64,000 bases of DNA from contig NZ_AP023081.1 of NCBI RefSeq assembly GCF_026072635.1, positions 3,096,501 to 3,160,500 of the forward strand, given 5' to 3'. This document shows, one piece after another, positions 9,385-16,993 of the stretch. This DNA is from Pseudomonas solani. GTDB taxonomy: Bacteria; Pseudomonadota; Gammaproteobacteria; Pseudomonadales; Pseudomonadaceae. A model generated the notes under the pieces. The model did no database searches, was not told the origin of the DNA, and worked only from the letters and a program-made list of their open reading frames with translations. The position numbers and the translations under genes were made by a program. Each line of letters begins with the position of its first letter. Positions within the stretch are counted from its first letter, which is position 1.

Positions 9385-9414
9385 AATATACTTACGTACG
9401 TGAACGTTTGTAAA
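9385..9414 (-). promoter_or_regulatory. Efflux operon promoter overlapping a TtgR-type operator
   Basis: On the minus strand TTTACA (9409-9414) and TATATT (9385-9390) are separated by 18 bp, making a good sigma-70 promoter. The spacer and flanks contain TTTACAAACG...ACGTAAGTATATTC, closely resembling from memory the TtgR operator of Pseudomonas putida (TTACAAAC...GTAAGTATATTC). Repressor binding would block both divergent promoters. Confidence 0.75.
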
Positions 9415-9497
9415 CGAATCTTCTCATCTCTCTGTCAGATAATGTGTCGAGGGTGAGGCGTTCTTTCGCTGCTGTCCCCACCCTCAGAGTCACCTGC

Positions 9498-10130
9498 ATG
9501 GCCAGACGAACCAAAGAAGAAGCCGAAGCGACCCGTGTCCAGATCCTGGATGCCGCCGAACAGGTGTTCTACGACAAGGGCGTCTCACGTACCTCCCTGG
9601 CGGATATCGCCGCCCGGGCGGGTGTCTCCCGCGGGGCCATCTACTGGCACTTCCAGAACAAGGTCGACGTCTTCCAGGCCATGCACGAACGCTTGCGCAC
9701 CCCGCTGGAGGAGCTGGCCCGCGCCAGCGAGAGCGAAGACGAGCCCGACCCCTTGGGCCGCATGCGCCAACTGCTGGTGCGCCTGCTCAAGCGGGTGGAG
9801 CTGGACCCGCGCAGCCGGCGCATCAGCGAGATACTCCAGCACAAATGCGAGTTCACCGACGAGCTGGGCGACCTGCGGCAGAAGATGCAGAGTTTCAGCC
9901 TGGAATGTGACCAACGCATTGCCCGCGCCCTCGCCAATGCCGTGGCCAGGGGGCAACTCCCCGAGGGGCTCGACTGCACCCGCGCCGCGGTCACGCTGCA
10001 CGCGTACATCGACGGCCTCCAGGCCCACTGGCTATTGGCGCCCGGGCGCTTCCCGCTGGCCGAACAGGCCGAGCAACTGGTGGACGCACTGCTGGACATG
10101 CTGCGCGGCAGCGTCGCGCTGCGCGGCTGA
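9498..10130 (+). CDS. ttgR: TetR-family repressor of the efflux operon (TtgR-like)
   Basis: 210 aa, the length of TtgR. Starts MARRTKEEAEATR; helix-turn-helix SLADIAARAGVSRGAIYWHF at about residues 33-52. The ligand domain keeps TtgR-like blocks (ARASESEDEPDPLGRMR, EILQHKCEFTDEL, LANAVARGQLP, AYIDGL). TtgR binds flavonoids, chloramphenicol and other pump substrates and releases the ttgABC operator. It is divergent from ttgA across a 196-bp gap holding the operator. A longer upstream in-frame start exists but would place the N-terminus before the conserved MxRRTKEEA start. A 15-bp perfect palindrome, GGGTCTGACAGACCC, lies just after the stop (10134-10148). Confidence 0.92.
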   Translation: MARRTKEEAEATRVQILDAAEQVFYDKGVSRTSLADIAARAGVSRGAIYWHFQNKVDVFQAMHERLRTPLEELARASESEDEPDPLGRMRQLLVRLLKRVELDPRSRRISEILQHKCEFTDELGDLRQKMQSFSLECDQRIARALANAVARGQLPEGLDCTRAAVTLHAYIDGLQAHWLLAPGRFPLAEQAEQLVDALLDMLRGSVALRG

Positions 10131-10204
10131 GAAGGGTCTGACAGACCCGGGGTTCACGGTTTTCGCGCCCCGGGAGCCGCGTCCCAAAGGCGGGTGGATC
10201 TGTG

Positions 10205-11101
10205 CTAGGCCCGGGCGCCAGTCAGGCGCGCCTGGATGAAGTCGAGAAAACACTGGATGCGCAGGGCCAGCTGCGAGTTGCGGTAGTACACCGCATGGAT
10301 CGGCTGGCGGTAGTCGCTCATGTGCTCGGCCAGCACCGCCACCAGGCGGCCCTCGGCCAGGTCCTGGTCGGTCATGAAGCTCGCCAGGCAGGTGATGCCC
10401 TGGCCGGCCAGGGCCAGCTGGCGCAGGGTCTCACCGCTGGAGGCACGCAGGTTCGGCTGCACCGACAGCTGGTTGCCGCAGACATGGCGCACCGGCCACT
10501 GGTTGAGGCTTTCCGGTTGGGTGAAGCCCAGCAGGCGATGGGCCTTGAGGGTCTCCACGCTGTCGGGCATGCCGTGGCGCGCCAGGTAATCCGGGCTCGC
10601 CACCAGGTGCAGGCGGCTGGCGCCCAGGGGCCGTGCGTGCAGGGTGGAATCGCTCAGCGGGCCGATGCGGATGGCCAGGTCGGTGCGGTGCTCCAGCAGG
10701 TCGATGATCTGGTCGTTGGTGTTCAGCTCCAGTTGGATGTCCGGGTACAGCGCGCGGAACTCGCCGATATGCGGCACCACCGCATGCAGCATGAACGGCG
10801 AGGCGGCGTTGATGCGCAGGCGCCCGGCGGGCTTCTGCTGGCGCAGGGCCAGGCGTTCTTCCAGGGCCTCCATCTGCTGGAGGATCTCCTTGGCACTGTC
10901 GAAAAAGAAGCGCCCTTCCTCGGTCAGCTCCATGCGCCGCGTGGTGCGGTTCAGCAGGGTGGTGGCCAGCTTCTCTTCCAGGCGCGACAGGGTGCGGCTC
11001 ACCGCTGACGGCGTCAGCCCCAGGTGCTCGGCGGCGGCGCTGATGGAGCCGCACTCGACGACGCTGACGAAATGCTGGAGCTCATCGGAGGTGGCTTTCA
11101 T
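10205..11101 (-). CDS. LysR-family transcriptional regulator
   Basis: 298 aa. Winged HTH at residues 1-62 (SISAAAEHLGLTPSAVSRTLSRLEEKL), followed by a LysR substrate-binding domain with LRINAASPFMLHAVVPHIGEF and LHLVASPDYLARHG. MKATSDELQHFV is chosen as start because it aligns with family N-termini; the frame extends upstream without family features. It is convergent with ttgR and 274 bp from the adenine deaminase gene. The target is unknown; proximity gives no firm link to efflux or purine genes. Confidence 0.82.
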   Translation of the reverse strand: MKATSDELQHFVSVVECGSISAAAEHLGLTPSAVSRTLSRLEEKLATTLLNRTTRRMELTEEGRFFFDSAKEILQQMEALEERLALRQQKPAGRLRINAASPFMLHAVVPHIGEFRALYPDIQLELNTNDQIIDLLEHRTDLAIRIGPLSDSTLHARPLGASRLHLVASPDYLARHGMPDSVETLKAHRLLGFTQPESLNQWPVRHVCGNQLSVQPNLRASSGETLRQLALAGQGITCLASFMTDQDLAEGRLVAVLAEHMSDYRQPIHAVYYRNSQLALRIQCFLDFIQARLTGARA

Positions 11102-11346
11102 GGCGGCCTCATTCGTGATCGGCAGGCAAGGCCGAAGGGCGGATAGCGCTTTTTTCTGCGTGGAATTGTAGGCCTCTCTGGGGGACTTATTCATTGCCCA
11201 TGCGGTGCTAGCCGCCCCACGGAGCAAGAGGCTTCTGTCTATGGAGAGAGAGGTGAGCCCCAGCGATGTTGGGCCGACGACATGGATTTCGCGTTGCTAG
11301 CGGATAGGCGCCTGCTCCATGGCGAAGCCGGCCCATGTCCACCCGC

Positions 11347-11371
11347 AAAAAGGGCCGCATCGCGGCCCTTT
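11347..11371 (-). terminator. Rho-independent terminator after adenine deaminase
   Basis: On the minus strand, AAAGGGCCGC-GAT-GCGGCCCTTTTT forms a stable stem followed by T residues, starting a few bases past the deaminase stop codon. Confidence 0.88.
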
Positions 11372-11375
11372 ACCT

Positions 11376-12326
11376 TTACTTCACCAGCCGTGCATCCAGG
11401 CTGTTCTGCGCCAGGCGCTGGGCTTGATCCTGGCTCATGCCCAGGTGTTCGTGCAGGGCGTAGAAGTTTTCGGTGACGTAGCCGCCGAAGTAGGCCGGGT
11501 CATCGGAGTTCACCGTCACCTTCACACCGCGCTCGAGCATGTCGAGGATGTTGTGCTGGCTCATGTGGTCGAACACGCAGAGCTTGGTGTTGGACAGCGG
11601 GCAGACGGTGAGGGGGATCTGCTCGTCGATGATGCGTTGCATCAGGCGCTCGTCCTCGATGGCGCGCACGCCGTGGTCGATGCGCTCGATCTTCAGCAGG
11701 TCGAGGGCCTCCCAGATGTATTCCGGCGGGCCTTCCTCGCCGGCATGGGCGACGGTGAGGAAGCCTTCGCCACGGGCACGGTCGAACACGCGCTGGAACT
11801 TGCTCGGCGGGTGACCCATCTCGGAGCTGTCCAGGCCCACGGCGACGAAGGCGTCGCGGAAGGGCAGCGCCTGGTCGAGGGTTTTCTGCGCCTCGTCTTC
11901 GGAGAGGTGGCGGAGGAAGCTGAGGATCAGCCCGCTGCTGATGCCGAGCTGCTTGCGGCCGTCGTCCAGGGCATGGCGGATGCCGTTGAGCGCCACTTCG
12001 AAGGGGATGCCGCGATCGGTGTGGGTCTGCGGGTCGAAGAAGGGTTCAGTGTGGATGACGTTCTGCGCCTTGCAGCGTTGCAGGTAGGCCCAGGTCAGGT
12101 CGTAGAAGTCCTGCTCGGTACGCAGCACATCGGCGCCGGCGTAGTAGAGGTCGAGGAATTCCTGCAGGTTGCCGAAGTCGTAGGCGCGGCGCAGGGTTTC
12201 GACGTCGTGCCAGGGCAGGGTGACCTTGTTGCGTTCGGCCAAGGCGAACAGCAACTCGGGTTCGAGCGAACCTTCCAGGTGCAGGTGCAGTTCGGCTTTG
12301 GGCAAGGCATTGAGCCAGTCGTACAT
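11376..12326 (-). CDS. Adenine deaminase (adenosine deaminase-like family)
   Basis: 316 aa. Zinc-binding HLH motif at residues 14-16 (ELHLHLEGSLEPELL), HAGEEG with the zinc His and catalytic Glu in the middle, and NSDDPAYFGG near the C-terminus. The sequence is very close, as I recall it, to P. aeruginosa PA0148, which was shown to deaminate adenine to hypoxanthine rather than adenosine, so adenine deaminase is preferred over the generic 'add' call. It is the last gene of a run with a 2OG-Fe(II)-type oxygenase and a BMP-type ABC transporter, fitting purine salvage and catabolism. A terminator follows directly. Confidence 0.92.
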   Translation of the reverse strand: MYDWLNALPKAELHLHLEGSLEPELLFALAERNKVTLPWHDVETLRRAYDFGNLQEFLDLYYAGADVLRTEQDFYDLTWAYLQRCKAQNVIHTEPFFDPQTHTDRGIPFEVALNGIRHALDDGRKQLGISSGLILSFLRHLSEDEAQKTLDQALPFRDAFVAVGLDSSEMGHPPSKFQRVFDRARGEGFLTVAHAGEEGPPEYIWEALDLLKIERIDHGVRAIEDERLMQRIIDEQIPLTVCPLSNTKLCVFDHMSQHNILDMLERGVKVTVNSDDPAYFGGYVTENFYALHEHLGMSQDQAQRLAQNSLDARLVK

Positions 12327-12460
12327 GGTGGTTTCTCGTTATCAGGCAAGGTCGCCTGCAAGTTTAACTTCCCGGACAGGATTTCGCCGAACAGCCGCCC
12401 GAACGGTGTTGCCCCAGGAGCCACCCGGCGGCCCCTGGCGAACGGCACTCGCCCAGGCGC

Positions 12461-13423
12461 TCAGGCGGTTTCTTCGCGGCGGTAGGCGTAGGTGTCGGCG
12501 AAGCGCGAGAGCAGGTACTCGGCGCTGCTCACCGGCGGGTATTTCGGCGGGTTGTCGGCGCTGGAGCAGTTGGGCAGGCAGCTGATTTCCGTATCCGGGT
12601 GCGGTTCGGCGAAGAAGGGCATGGAGTAGCGGTGCACACCCAGGGGGCTGATGACCCGGTGCGGGGTGGACTTGTACCGGTCGTTGCTCCAGCGCGCCAT
12701 CATGTCGCCGATGTTGACCACGAAGCTGCCGGCGATCGGCGGCGCGTCGATCCACTGGCCGCGCACGTCCTGCACCTGCAGGCCGCCGGCGTCGTCCTGG
12801 TAGAGCAGGGTGACGCAGCCGTAGTCGGTGTGCGCGCCGGCGCCCTGTTGCTCGGCGGAGCTGGCGGTATGGCGCGGCGGGTAGTGGATCATGCGGAACA
12901 CGCTGATGGGCTCGGCGAAGCGCTGGTCGAAGAAGTCGCGGTCGATGCCCAGGGCCTGGGCGATGGCCCGCAGCAGGGTCTGCGCCAGGGCCTGCATGTC
13001 GGCGTAGTGCTGCTCCATCAGCGGCGCCCAGCCGGCCTGTTCGGGGTGGCGGTTGGGGCCGCGCAGGGGCTTGCCGGCCAGCACCTCGGGGTGGTTCGCG
13101 TCCATGTGGAAACCCATGTCGAAGGTCTCCTTCAGGTCGCTCGGCTTGCTCGGGTCGAGCTGCTCGGTGGCGATGGCGCCGTAGCCGCGATGGTGCGCCG
13201 TGCGGGTGATGTCGATCTTCAGCTTCTCCGCCTCGGGCTGGGCGAAGAAGGCCTTGGCCGCCGCCAGCAGTGCCTCGATGCGCGCGGGGGCGATGCCGTG
13301 GCCGGTGATGTAGAAGAAGCCCCAGTCGCGGCAGGCGACGTCGATGCGCGCCGCGACCTGCTGCCAGGCCTGGTGGTCATCACCGTAGAGCGCGGCGATG
13401 TCGATGATGGGGAGCTGGTTCAT
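12461..13423 (-). CDS. Isopenicillin N synthase-like Fe(II)/2-oxoglutarate dioxygenase
   Basis: 320 aa. N-terminal DIOX_N-type region (LPIIDIAALYG, WGFFYITGHGI) and C-terminal 2OG-Fe(II) domain. Iron ligands are visible in GAHTDYGCVTLL (H-x-D) and in STPHRVISP (distal His), with the 2-oxoglutarate-binding RYSMPFF following. It would hydroxylate or oxidise a small molecule. It lies between the BMP-type binding protein and adenine deaminase on the same strand, so a purine or other nucleobase substrate is a reasonable guess, but nothing in the sequence identifies it. Confidence 0.87.
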   Translation of the reverse strand: MNQLPIIDIAALYGDDHQAWQQVAARIDVACRDWGFFYITGHGIAPARIEALLAAAKAFFAQPEAEKLKIDITRTAHHRGYGAIATEQLDPSKPSDLKETFDMGFHMDANHPEVLAGKPLRGPNRHPEQAGWAPLMEQHYADMQALAQTLLRAIAQALGIDRDFFDQRFAEPISVFRMIHYPPRHTASSAEQQGAGAHTDYGCVTLLYQDDAGGLQVQDVRGQWIDAPPIAGSFVVNIGDMMARWSNDRYKSTPHRVISPLGVHRYSMPFFAEPHPDTEISCLPNCSSADNPPKYPPVSSAEYLLSRFADTYAYRREETA

Positions 13424-13452
13424 CGGTGATCCTTGGATCCTTTGGGAGAACA

Positions 13453-13477
13453 CCCTCTCCCCGGGCTGGGGAGAGGG
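13453..13477. repeat. CCCTCTCCCC/GGGGAGAGGG stem-loop between BMP and oxygenase genes
   Basis: A 10-bp perfect inverted repeat with a 5-nt loop sits in the 61-bp gap between two same-strand genes. A similar CCCTCTCC/GGAGAGGG stem lies between bauB and bauC (28293-28314), so this is a recurrent intercistronic element. Confidence 0.6.
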
Positions 13478-13484
13478 GCTGCGC

Positions 13485-14564
13485 TTACTTCGGCAGTTCC
13501 GCCTTGATGCCTTCGACGTAGTAGTTCATGCCGGCCAGGTCGGCGTTGGTGGCGGTCACGCCGTCGGCCAGCTTGATGGCGCCGCTCTGGTCCTTGATCG
13601 GGCCGGTGAAGGGGTGGAACTCGCCGCTCTTGATGCTGGCGATGATTTTCTCCGCCTCGGCCTTCACGTCGACCGGCACCAGGTCGCTGATGGGCAGCTG
13701 GATGGTGTCCTCGGCCAGGCCGCCCCAGTAGTCCTGGGATTTCCAGGTGCCGGCCATCACGCCTTCGGCAGCCTGGATGTAGTGCGGCCCCCAGTTGTTG
13801 ACGATGGAGGTGAGCACGGCCTTCGGGCCGAAGTGGGCCATGTCCGAGGCGTAGCCCACGGAGTACACGCCACGGCGCTCGGCGGCCTGGATCGGCGCCG
13901 GGCTGTCGGTGTGCTGGAAGACCACGTCCACGCCCTGGTCGATCAGCGCGTTGGCGGCGTCGGCTTCCTTGCCCGGGTCGAACCAGGAGTTGACCCAGAC
14001 CACCTTGATCTCGGCCTGCGGGTCGTACTTGTTCAGCGCCAGCTGGATGGCGTTGATGTCGCGGATCACCTCGGGGATGGGGAAGGAGGCGATGTAGCCG
14101 ATCTTGTGGCTCTTGGTCATCTTCGCCGCCAGGTAGCCGCCGACGTAGCGGCCCTCGTAGGAGCGCGACAGGTAGGTGCCGAGGTTCTTGTCCTGCTTGT
14201 AGCCGGTGGCGTGCTCGAAGGTGACTTTGGGGAACTGCTTGGCCACCTTGGCGGTGGGGTTCATGTAGCCGAAGGAGGTGGTGAAGATCAGGTCGTAGCC
14301 GCCCTTGGCCATGTTGCGGATGACCCGCTCGGCATCGGCGCCCTCGGCGACGTTCTCGACGAAGCTGGTCTCGACCTTGTCGCCCAGCTTGGCCACCAGC
14401 GCCTTGCGGCCTTCCTCGTGCTGGTAGGTCCAGCCGTGGTCGCCGATGGGGCCGACATAGACGAAGCCGACCTTCAGCGGGTCGGCGGCGGAAGCGCCGA
14501 GGGTGGCACTGAAACCGATGGCGGCGACGAGCGTGCGCAGCAGGTTCTTCTTGGAATCGAACAT
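13485..14564 (-). CDS. BMP-family ABC transporter substrate-binding protein (nucleoside/nucleobase uptake)
   Basis: 359 aa with a signal peptide (cleavage after LGASA). The mature protein opens with DPLKVGFVYVGPIGDHGWTY and contains GYDLIFTTSFGYMNP and VDVVFQHTDSPAP, characteristic of the basic membrane protein (PnrA/BmpA) family of purine nucleoside-binding lipoproteins. There is no lipobox, so it is a soluble periplasmic protein here. It serves the permease and ATPase genes upstream (15577-19540), separated from them by an SDR gene. A sigma-54-like -24/-12 element and a RutR-box-like palindrome lie 60-85 bp upstream. Confidence 0.9.
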   Translation of the reverse strand: MFDSKKNLLRTLVAAIGFSATLGASAADPLKVGFVYVGPIGDHGWTYQHEEGRKALVAKLGDKVETSFVENVAEGADAERVIRNMAKGGYDLIFTTSFGYMNPTAKVAKQFPKVTFEHATGYKQDKNLGTYLSRSYEGRYVGGYLAAKMTKSHKIGYIASFPIPEVIRDINAIQLALNKYDPQAEIKVVWVNSWFDPGKEADAANALIDQGVDVVFQHTDSPAPIQAAERRGVYSVGYASDMAHFGPKAVLTSIVNNWGPHYIQAAEGVMAGTWKSQDYWGGLAEDTIQLPISDLVPVDVKAEAEKIIASIKSGEFHPFTGPIKDQSGAIKLADGVTATNADLAGMNYYVEGIKAELPK

Positions 14565-14622
14565 GGGGGATGGGGCTCCTGGTCTGTTGTTCTTTGCTGT
14601 GCCCTGTGGGCTGACCAGGCGA

Positions 14623-14640
14623 TTGCAAAAAATTGACCAA
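14623..14640 (-). promoter_or_regulatory. Sigma-54-type promoter upstream of the BMP gene
   Basis: Minus strand TTGGTCAATTTTTTGCAA has GG and GC separated by exactly 10 nt, as in the -24/-12 consensus TGGCACG-N4-TTGCW. The same element with one change lies upstream of the NCS2 permease (25241-25258). Confidence 0.62.
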
Positions 14641-14648
14641 CTAGACAA
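14633..14648 (-). promoter_or_regulatory. RutR-box-like palindrome upstream of the BMP gene
   Basis: TTGACCAACTAGACAA (plus strand) has a perfect left RutR half-site (TTGACCA) and a right half matching at 5 of 7 positions. It overlaps the -24 region of the sigma-54-like promoter, so repressor binding could block it (inference). Confidence 0.4.
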
Positions 14649-14693
14649 GCCGCGCGTAAAGCCCCGTGCCAGGCCCCTCGCTGCAGGCGTTGC

Positions 14694-14719
14694 GCACCAT
14701 CCGCGAGCGCGGATGGTGC
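14694..14719. other. 11-bp stem-loop upstream of the BMP gene
   Basis: GCACCATCCGC-GAGC-GCGGATGGTGC is a perfect inverted repeat 55-100 bp upstream of the sigma-54-like promoter and 33 bp beyond the SDR stop codon. Its outer ends (GCACCA...TGGTGC) match NtrC half-sites, but their spacing is 14 nt instead of the usual 5. It may be an SDR terminator stem without a T-tract or an activator site. Confidence 0.4.
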
Positions 14720-14751
14720 ACGGCGAGCGCTGCCCGCCGCCTGCTGGTGCG

Positions 14752-15435
14752 TCACCAGGGAATGGTCTGGCCCTGGTAGTCGATGTAGTGATGGCCACCG
14801 CGACCGGCGAAGGCTTCGATCTGCTGCACCAGGCCCTGGACGCTGGTGGCGACGTCGATCTCGGCTGACTCGCCGCCCATGTCGGTCTTCACCCAGCCCG
14901 GGTGCAGGCTCAGCACCGTGGGTGACGCGTCGCCCCATTCGGCCACCAGGCTGCGGGTCAGGGTGTTCAGCGCGGCCTTGCTGGCGCGGTACAGCGCCAG
15001 GCCGCCGGCGTCGTTGCCGGCCACGCTGCCCAGTATCGAACTCATGAAGGCCAGGGTGCCGCCGGGCAGCAGGTTGTCGCGCAGGCGCTGGGCCAGGCGG
15101 ATGGGCGCCACGGCATTGGTGAGGAACAGCTGGGCGATCTCGGCCTCGGTGGCCTGCACCGCGGATTGGTGCGCCGGGCCGTAGACCCCGGCGTTGACCA
15201 GGATGAGGTCGAAGGCGCGGCCGTCCAGCTCACCGGCCAGGGTCTCCAGGCCGGCGACGCTGTCCAGGTCCAGGGTTTTCACCTCGACGCCCTCCAGCGC
15301 GGCCAGGTCGCCGGCGCCCTGAGGGTTGCGCACGGTGGCGGTGACCTGCCAGCCGGCGGTCTGCAGTTGCTTGACCAGGCCCAGGCCGATGCCCCGGGAG
15401 GCGCCGATGATCAATGCGGTTTGTGTGCTGCTCAT
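14752..15435 (-). CDS. Short-chain dehydrogenase/reductase (SDR)
   Basis: 227 aa. NAD(P)-binding GASRGIGLG at residues 11-19, LVNAGVYG (NAG motif), a conserved catalytic Ser in FMSSILGS, and YRASKAAL (YxxxK). MSSTQTALIIGAS is the chosen start because it lies just ahead of the Rossmann strand. It is an NAD(P)-dependent oxidoreductase of the CsgA/YciK-like type, with no identifiable substrate. It lies on the same strand between the ABC permease and the BMP gene, so it may be co-transcribed with the transporter. Confidence 0.86.
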   Translation of the reverse strand: MSSTQTALIIGASRGIGLGLVKQLQTAGWQVTATVRNPQGAGDLAALEGVEVKTLDLDSVAGLETLAGELDGRAFDLILVNAGVYGPAHQSAVQATEAEIAQLFLTNAVAPIRLAQRLRDNLLPGGTLAFMSSILGSVAGNDAGGLALYRASKAALNTLTRSLVAEWGDASPTVLSLHPGWVKTDMGGESAEIDVATSVQGLVQQIEAFAGRGGHHYIDYQGQTIPW

Positions 15436-15499
15436 GTGCGGTCCTCTGCATGTGAAGACCGGCAAGAGTAGCCGTTTATTGAGTGCGTGTGCCTGGGCT

Positions 15500-15566
15500 T
15501 CCCGGACTGAAGTCCGGGCTACGCTTCGCACGGCCCAACCCTGTAGCCCGGGCTTCAGCCCGGGAG
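15500..15566. repeat. GC-rich inverted repeats between permease and SDR genes
   Basis: Two related hairpins: CCCGGACTGAAGTCCGGG at about 15500-15517 and GTAGCCCGGGCTTCAGCCCGGGAG at about 15543-15566. The second is a common Pseudomonas REP-like intergenic stem-loop. It starts beyond the stop codon of the second permease gene and may stabilise the upstream mRNA or terminate transcription. Confidence 0.55.
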
Positions 15567-15576
15567 TGATGTCAGG

Positions 15577-16503
15577 TCAGTGCCCACCCTTCCACGGCTG
15601 GCCCAGGGACACGGGGGCGAACAGGCGGGTGCGCACGGCATCGCGGGAGAGCAGCACCAGCACCAGAATGGTCGCCACGTAGGGCAGCATCGCCAGCAGG
15701 TTGGCCGGGATGGCCAGGCCGACGCCCTGGGCCACCAGGTGGAGGATGCTGGCCAGGCCGAAGAGGTAGGCGCCGAGCAGCACGCGGAACACCCGCCAGC
15801 TGGCGAACACCACCAGGGCGAGGGCGATCCAGCCGCGCCCGGCGGTCATGTTCTCCGCCCACATCGGCGTGTACGCCAGGGACAGGTAGGCCCCGGCCAT
15901 GCCCGCCATGGCTCCGCCGAAGAGCACCGCCAGGGTGCGCACGCGCAGCACCGGCAGGCCCATGGCGCTGGCCGCATCGGGGTTCTCGCCCACGGCCTGG
16001 AGCACCAGGCCGATGCGGCTCTTGAGCAGCGCCCAGGCGATGAGCGCGAACAGCGCGAAGGACAGGTAGACCATCAGGTCCTGGCTGAACAGCATCTTGC
16101 CCAGCAGCGGAATGCCGCTGAGCAGCGGGATGGCCACCGGCTCGAAACCGGACAGCGGCTTGCCCACCCAGGCGGCACCGACGAAGGACGACAGGCCGAT
16201 GCCGAAGATGGTCAGCGCCAGGCCCGTGGCCACCTGGTTGGCGTTGCAGCCCAGGGCCACCAGGGCGAACAGGGCGGACAGCAGCATGCCGGCGGCCATC
16301 GCCAGCAGCACGCCAATCCACAGGTTGCCGGTGCTGATGGCGGCGATGAAGCCCACCACCGCACCGAACAGCATCATCCCTTCCTGGCCGAGGTTGAGCA
16401 CGCCGCTCTTCTCGCACACCAGCTCGCCCAGGGCGACCAGCAGCAGCGGCGTGCCGCAGCGGACCATGGCGTAGAGGATGTTGGTCAGCAGATCTAGATC
16501 CAT
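15577..16503 (-). CDS. ABC transporter permease, BMP/nucleoside type (NupC/YufQ-like)
   Basis: 308 aa with about eight hydrophobic segments (LLTNILYAMVRCGTPLLLVA, LWIGVLLAMAAGMLLSALFA, VATGLALTIFGIGLSSFVGA and others). The NLGQEGMMLFGAV segment is the conserved signature of permeases partnering BMP-type binding proteins. It forms the inner-membrane channel with the permease encoded upstream (16883-17985). The two genes are separated by about 380 bp of tandem 159-bp repeats. Confidence 0.9.
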   Translation of the reverse strand: MDLDLLTNILYAMVRCGTPLLLVALGELVCEKSGVLNLGQEGMMLFGAVVGFIAAISTGNLWIGVLLAMAAGMLLSALFALVALGCNANQVATGLALTIFGIGLSSFVGAAWVGKPLSGFEPVAIPLLSGIPLLGKMLFSQDLMVYLSFALFALIAWALLKSRIGLVLQAVGENPDAASAMGLPVLRVRTLAVLFGGAMAGMAGAYLSLAYTPMWAENMTAGRGWIALALVVFASWRVFRVLLGAYLFGLASILHLVAQGVGLAIPANLLAMLPYVATILVLVLLSRDAVRTRLFAPVSLGQPWKGGH

Positions 16504-16516
16504 GGGGAAACCTCGG

Positions 16517-16993
16517 TTTTGTAGCGGGAAGCTGGAAGCTCGAAGCTGGAAGAAAAAGCGTCGTTCATATCGGCTGCACCGTCTTCAAGCTTCCGGCTCT
16601 CGGCTTCCAGCTCAACGCCAAGCGTGGCCGTTACAGAATCAGCACGTCGCAGGTGAGCAGGAGGGACAGCACCAGTTTTGTAGCGAGAAGCTTGAAGCTG
16701 GAAGCTGGAAGAAAAAGCGTCGTTCATGTCGATTGCACCGTTTTCAAGCTTCCGGCTTTCAGCTTCCAGCTCCACGCGAAGCGTGGCTTGTACAGAATCA
16801 GCACGTCGCAGGTGAGCAGGAGGGACAGCACTGGTTTTGTAGCGGGAAGCCGGAAGCTCGAAGCTGGAAGAAAAAGCGTCGTTCATGTCTGTTGCACCGT
16901 CTTCAAGCTTCCGGCTTCCGGCTTCCAGCTCCACGCCAAGCGTGGCCGATAGAGAATCAACACATCACAGGCGAGCAGGAAGAACAGCATCAT
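16517..16993. repeat. Tandem triplication, 159-bp units, copying the 3' end of an ABC permease gene
   Basis: Three head-to-tail units start at TTTTGTAGCG (16517, 16676, 16835), each exactly 159 bp. Each has an inverted-repeat-rich half (GAAGCTGGAAG...CTTCCAGCT) and a half homologous to the last ~55 bp of the permease coding sequence. On the minus strand the two outer copies would read LSLLLTCDVLIL, against FFLLACDVLILY in the intact gene. The third unit includes the real gene end, so the permease's last ~17 residues and stop codon lie in repeat DNA. A minus-strand frame of 146 codons across all three units is an artefact of the repeat period being a multiple of three. Confidence 0.85.

Noticed and set aside
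16494..16934. A 146-codon minus-strand frame made of three similar ~53-residue repeats
   Set aside because: The repetition follows from the 159-bp DNA repeat whose length is divisible by three; no start signal or family match, and it overlaps the real gene end.
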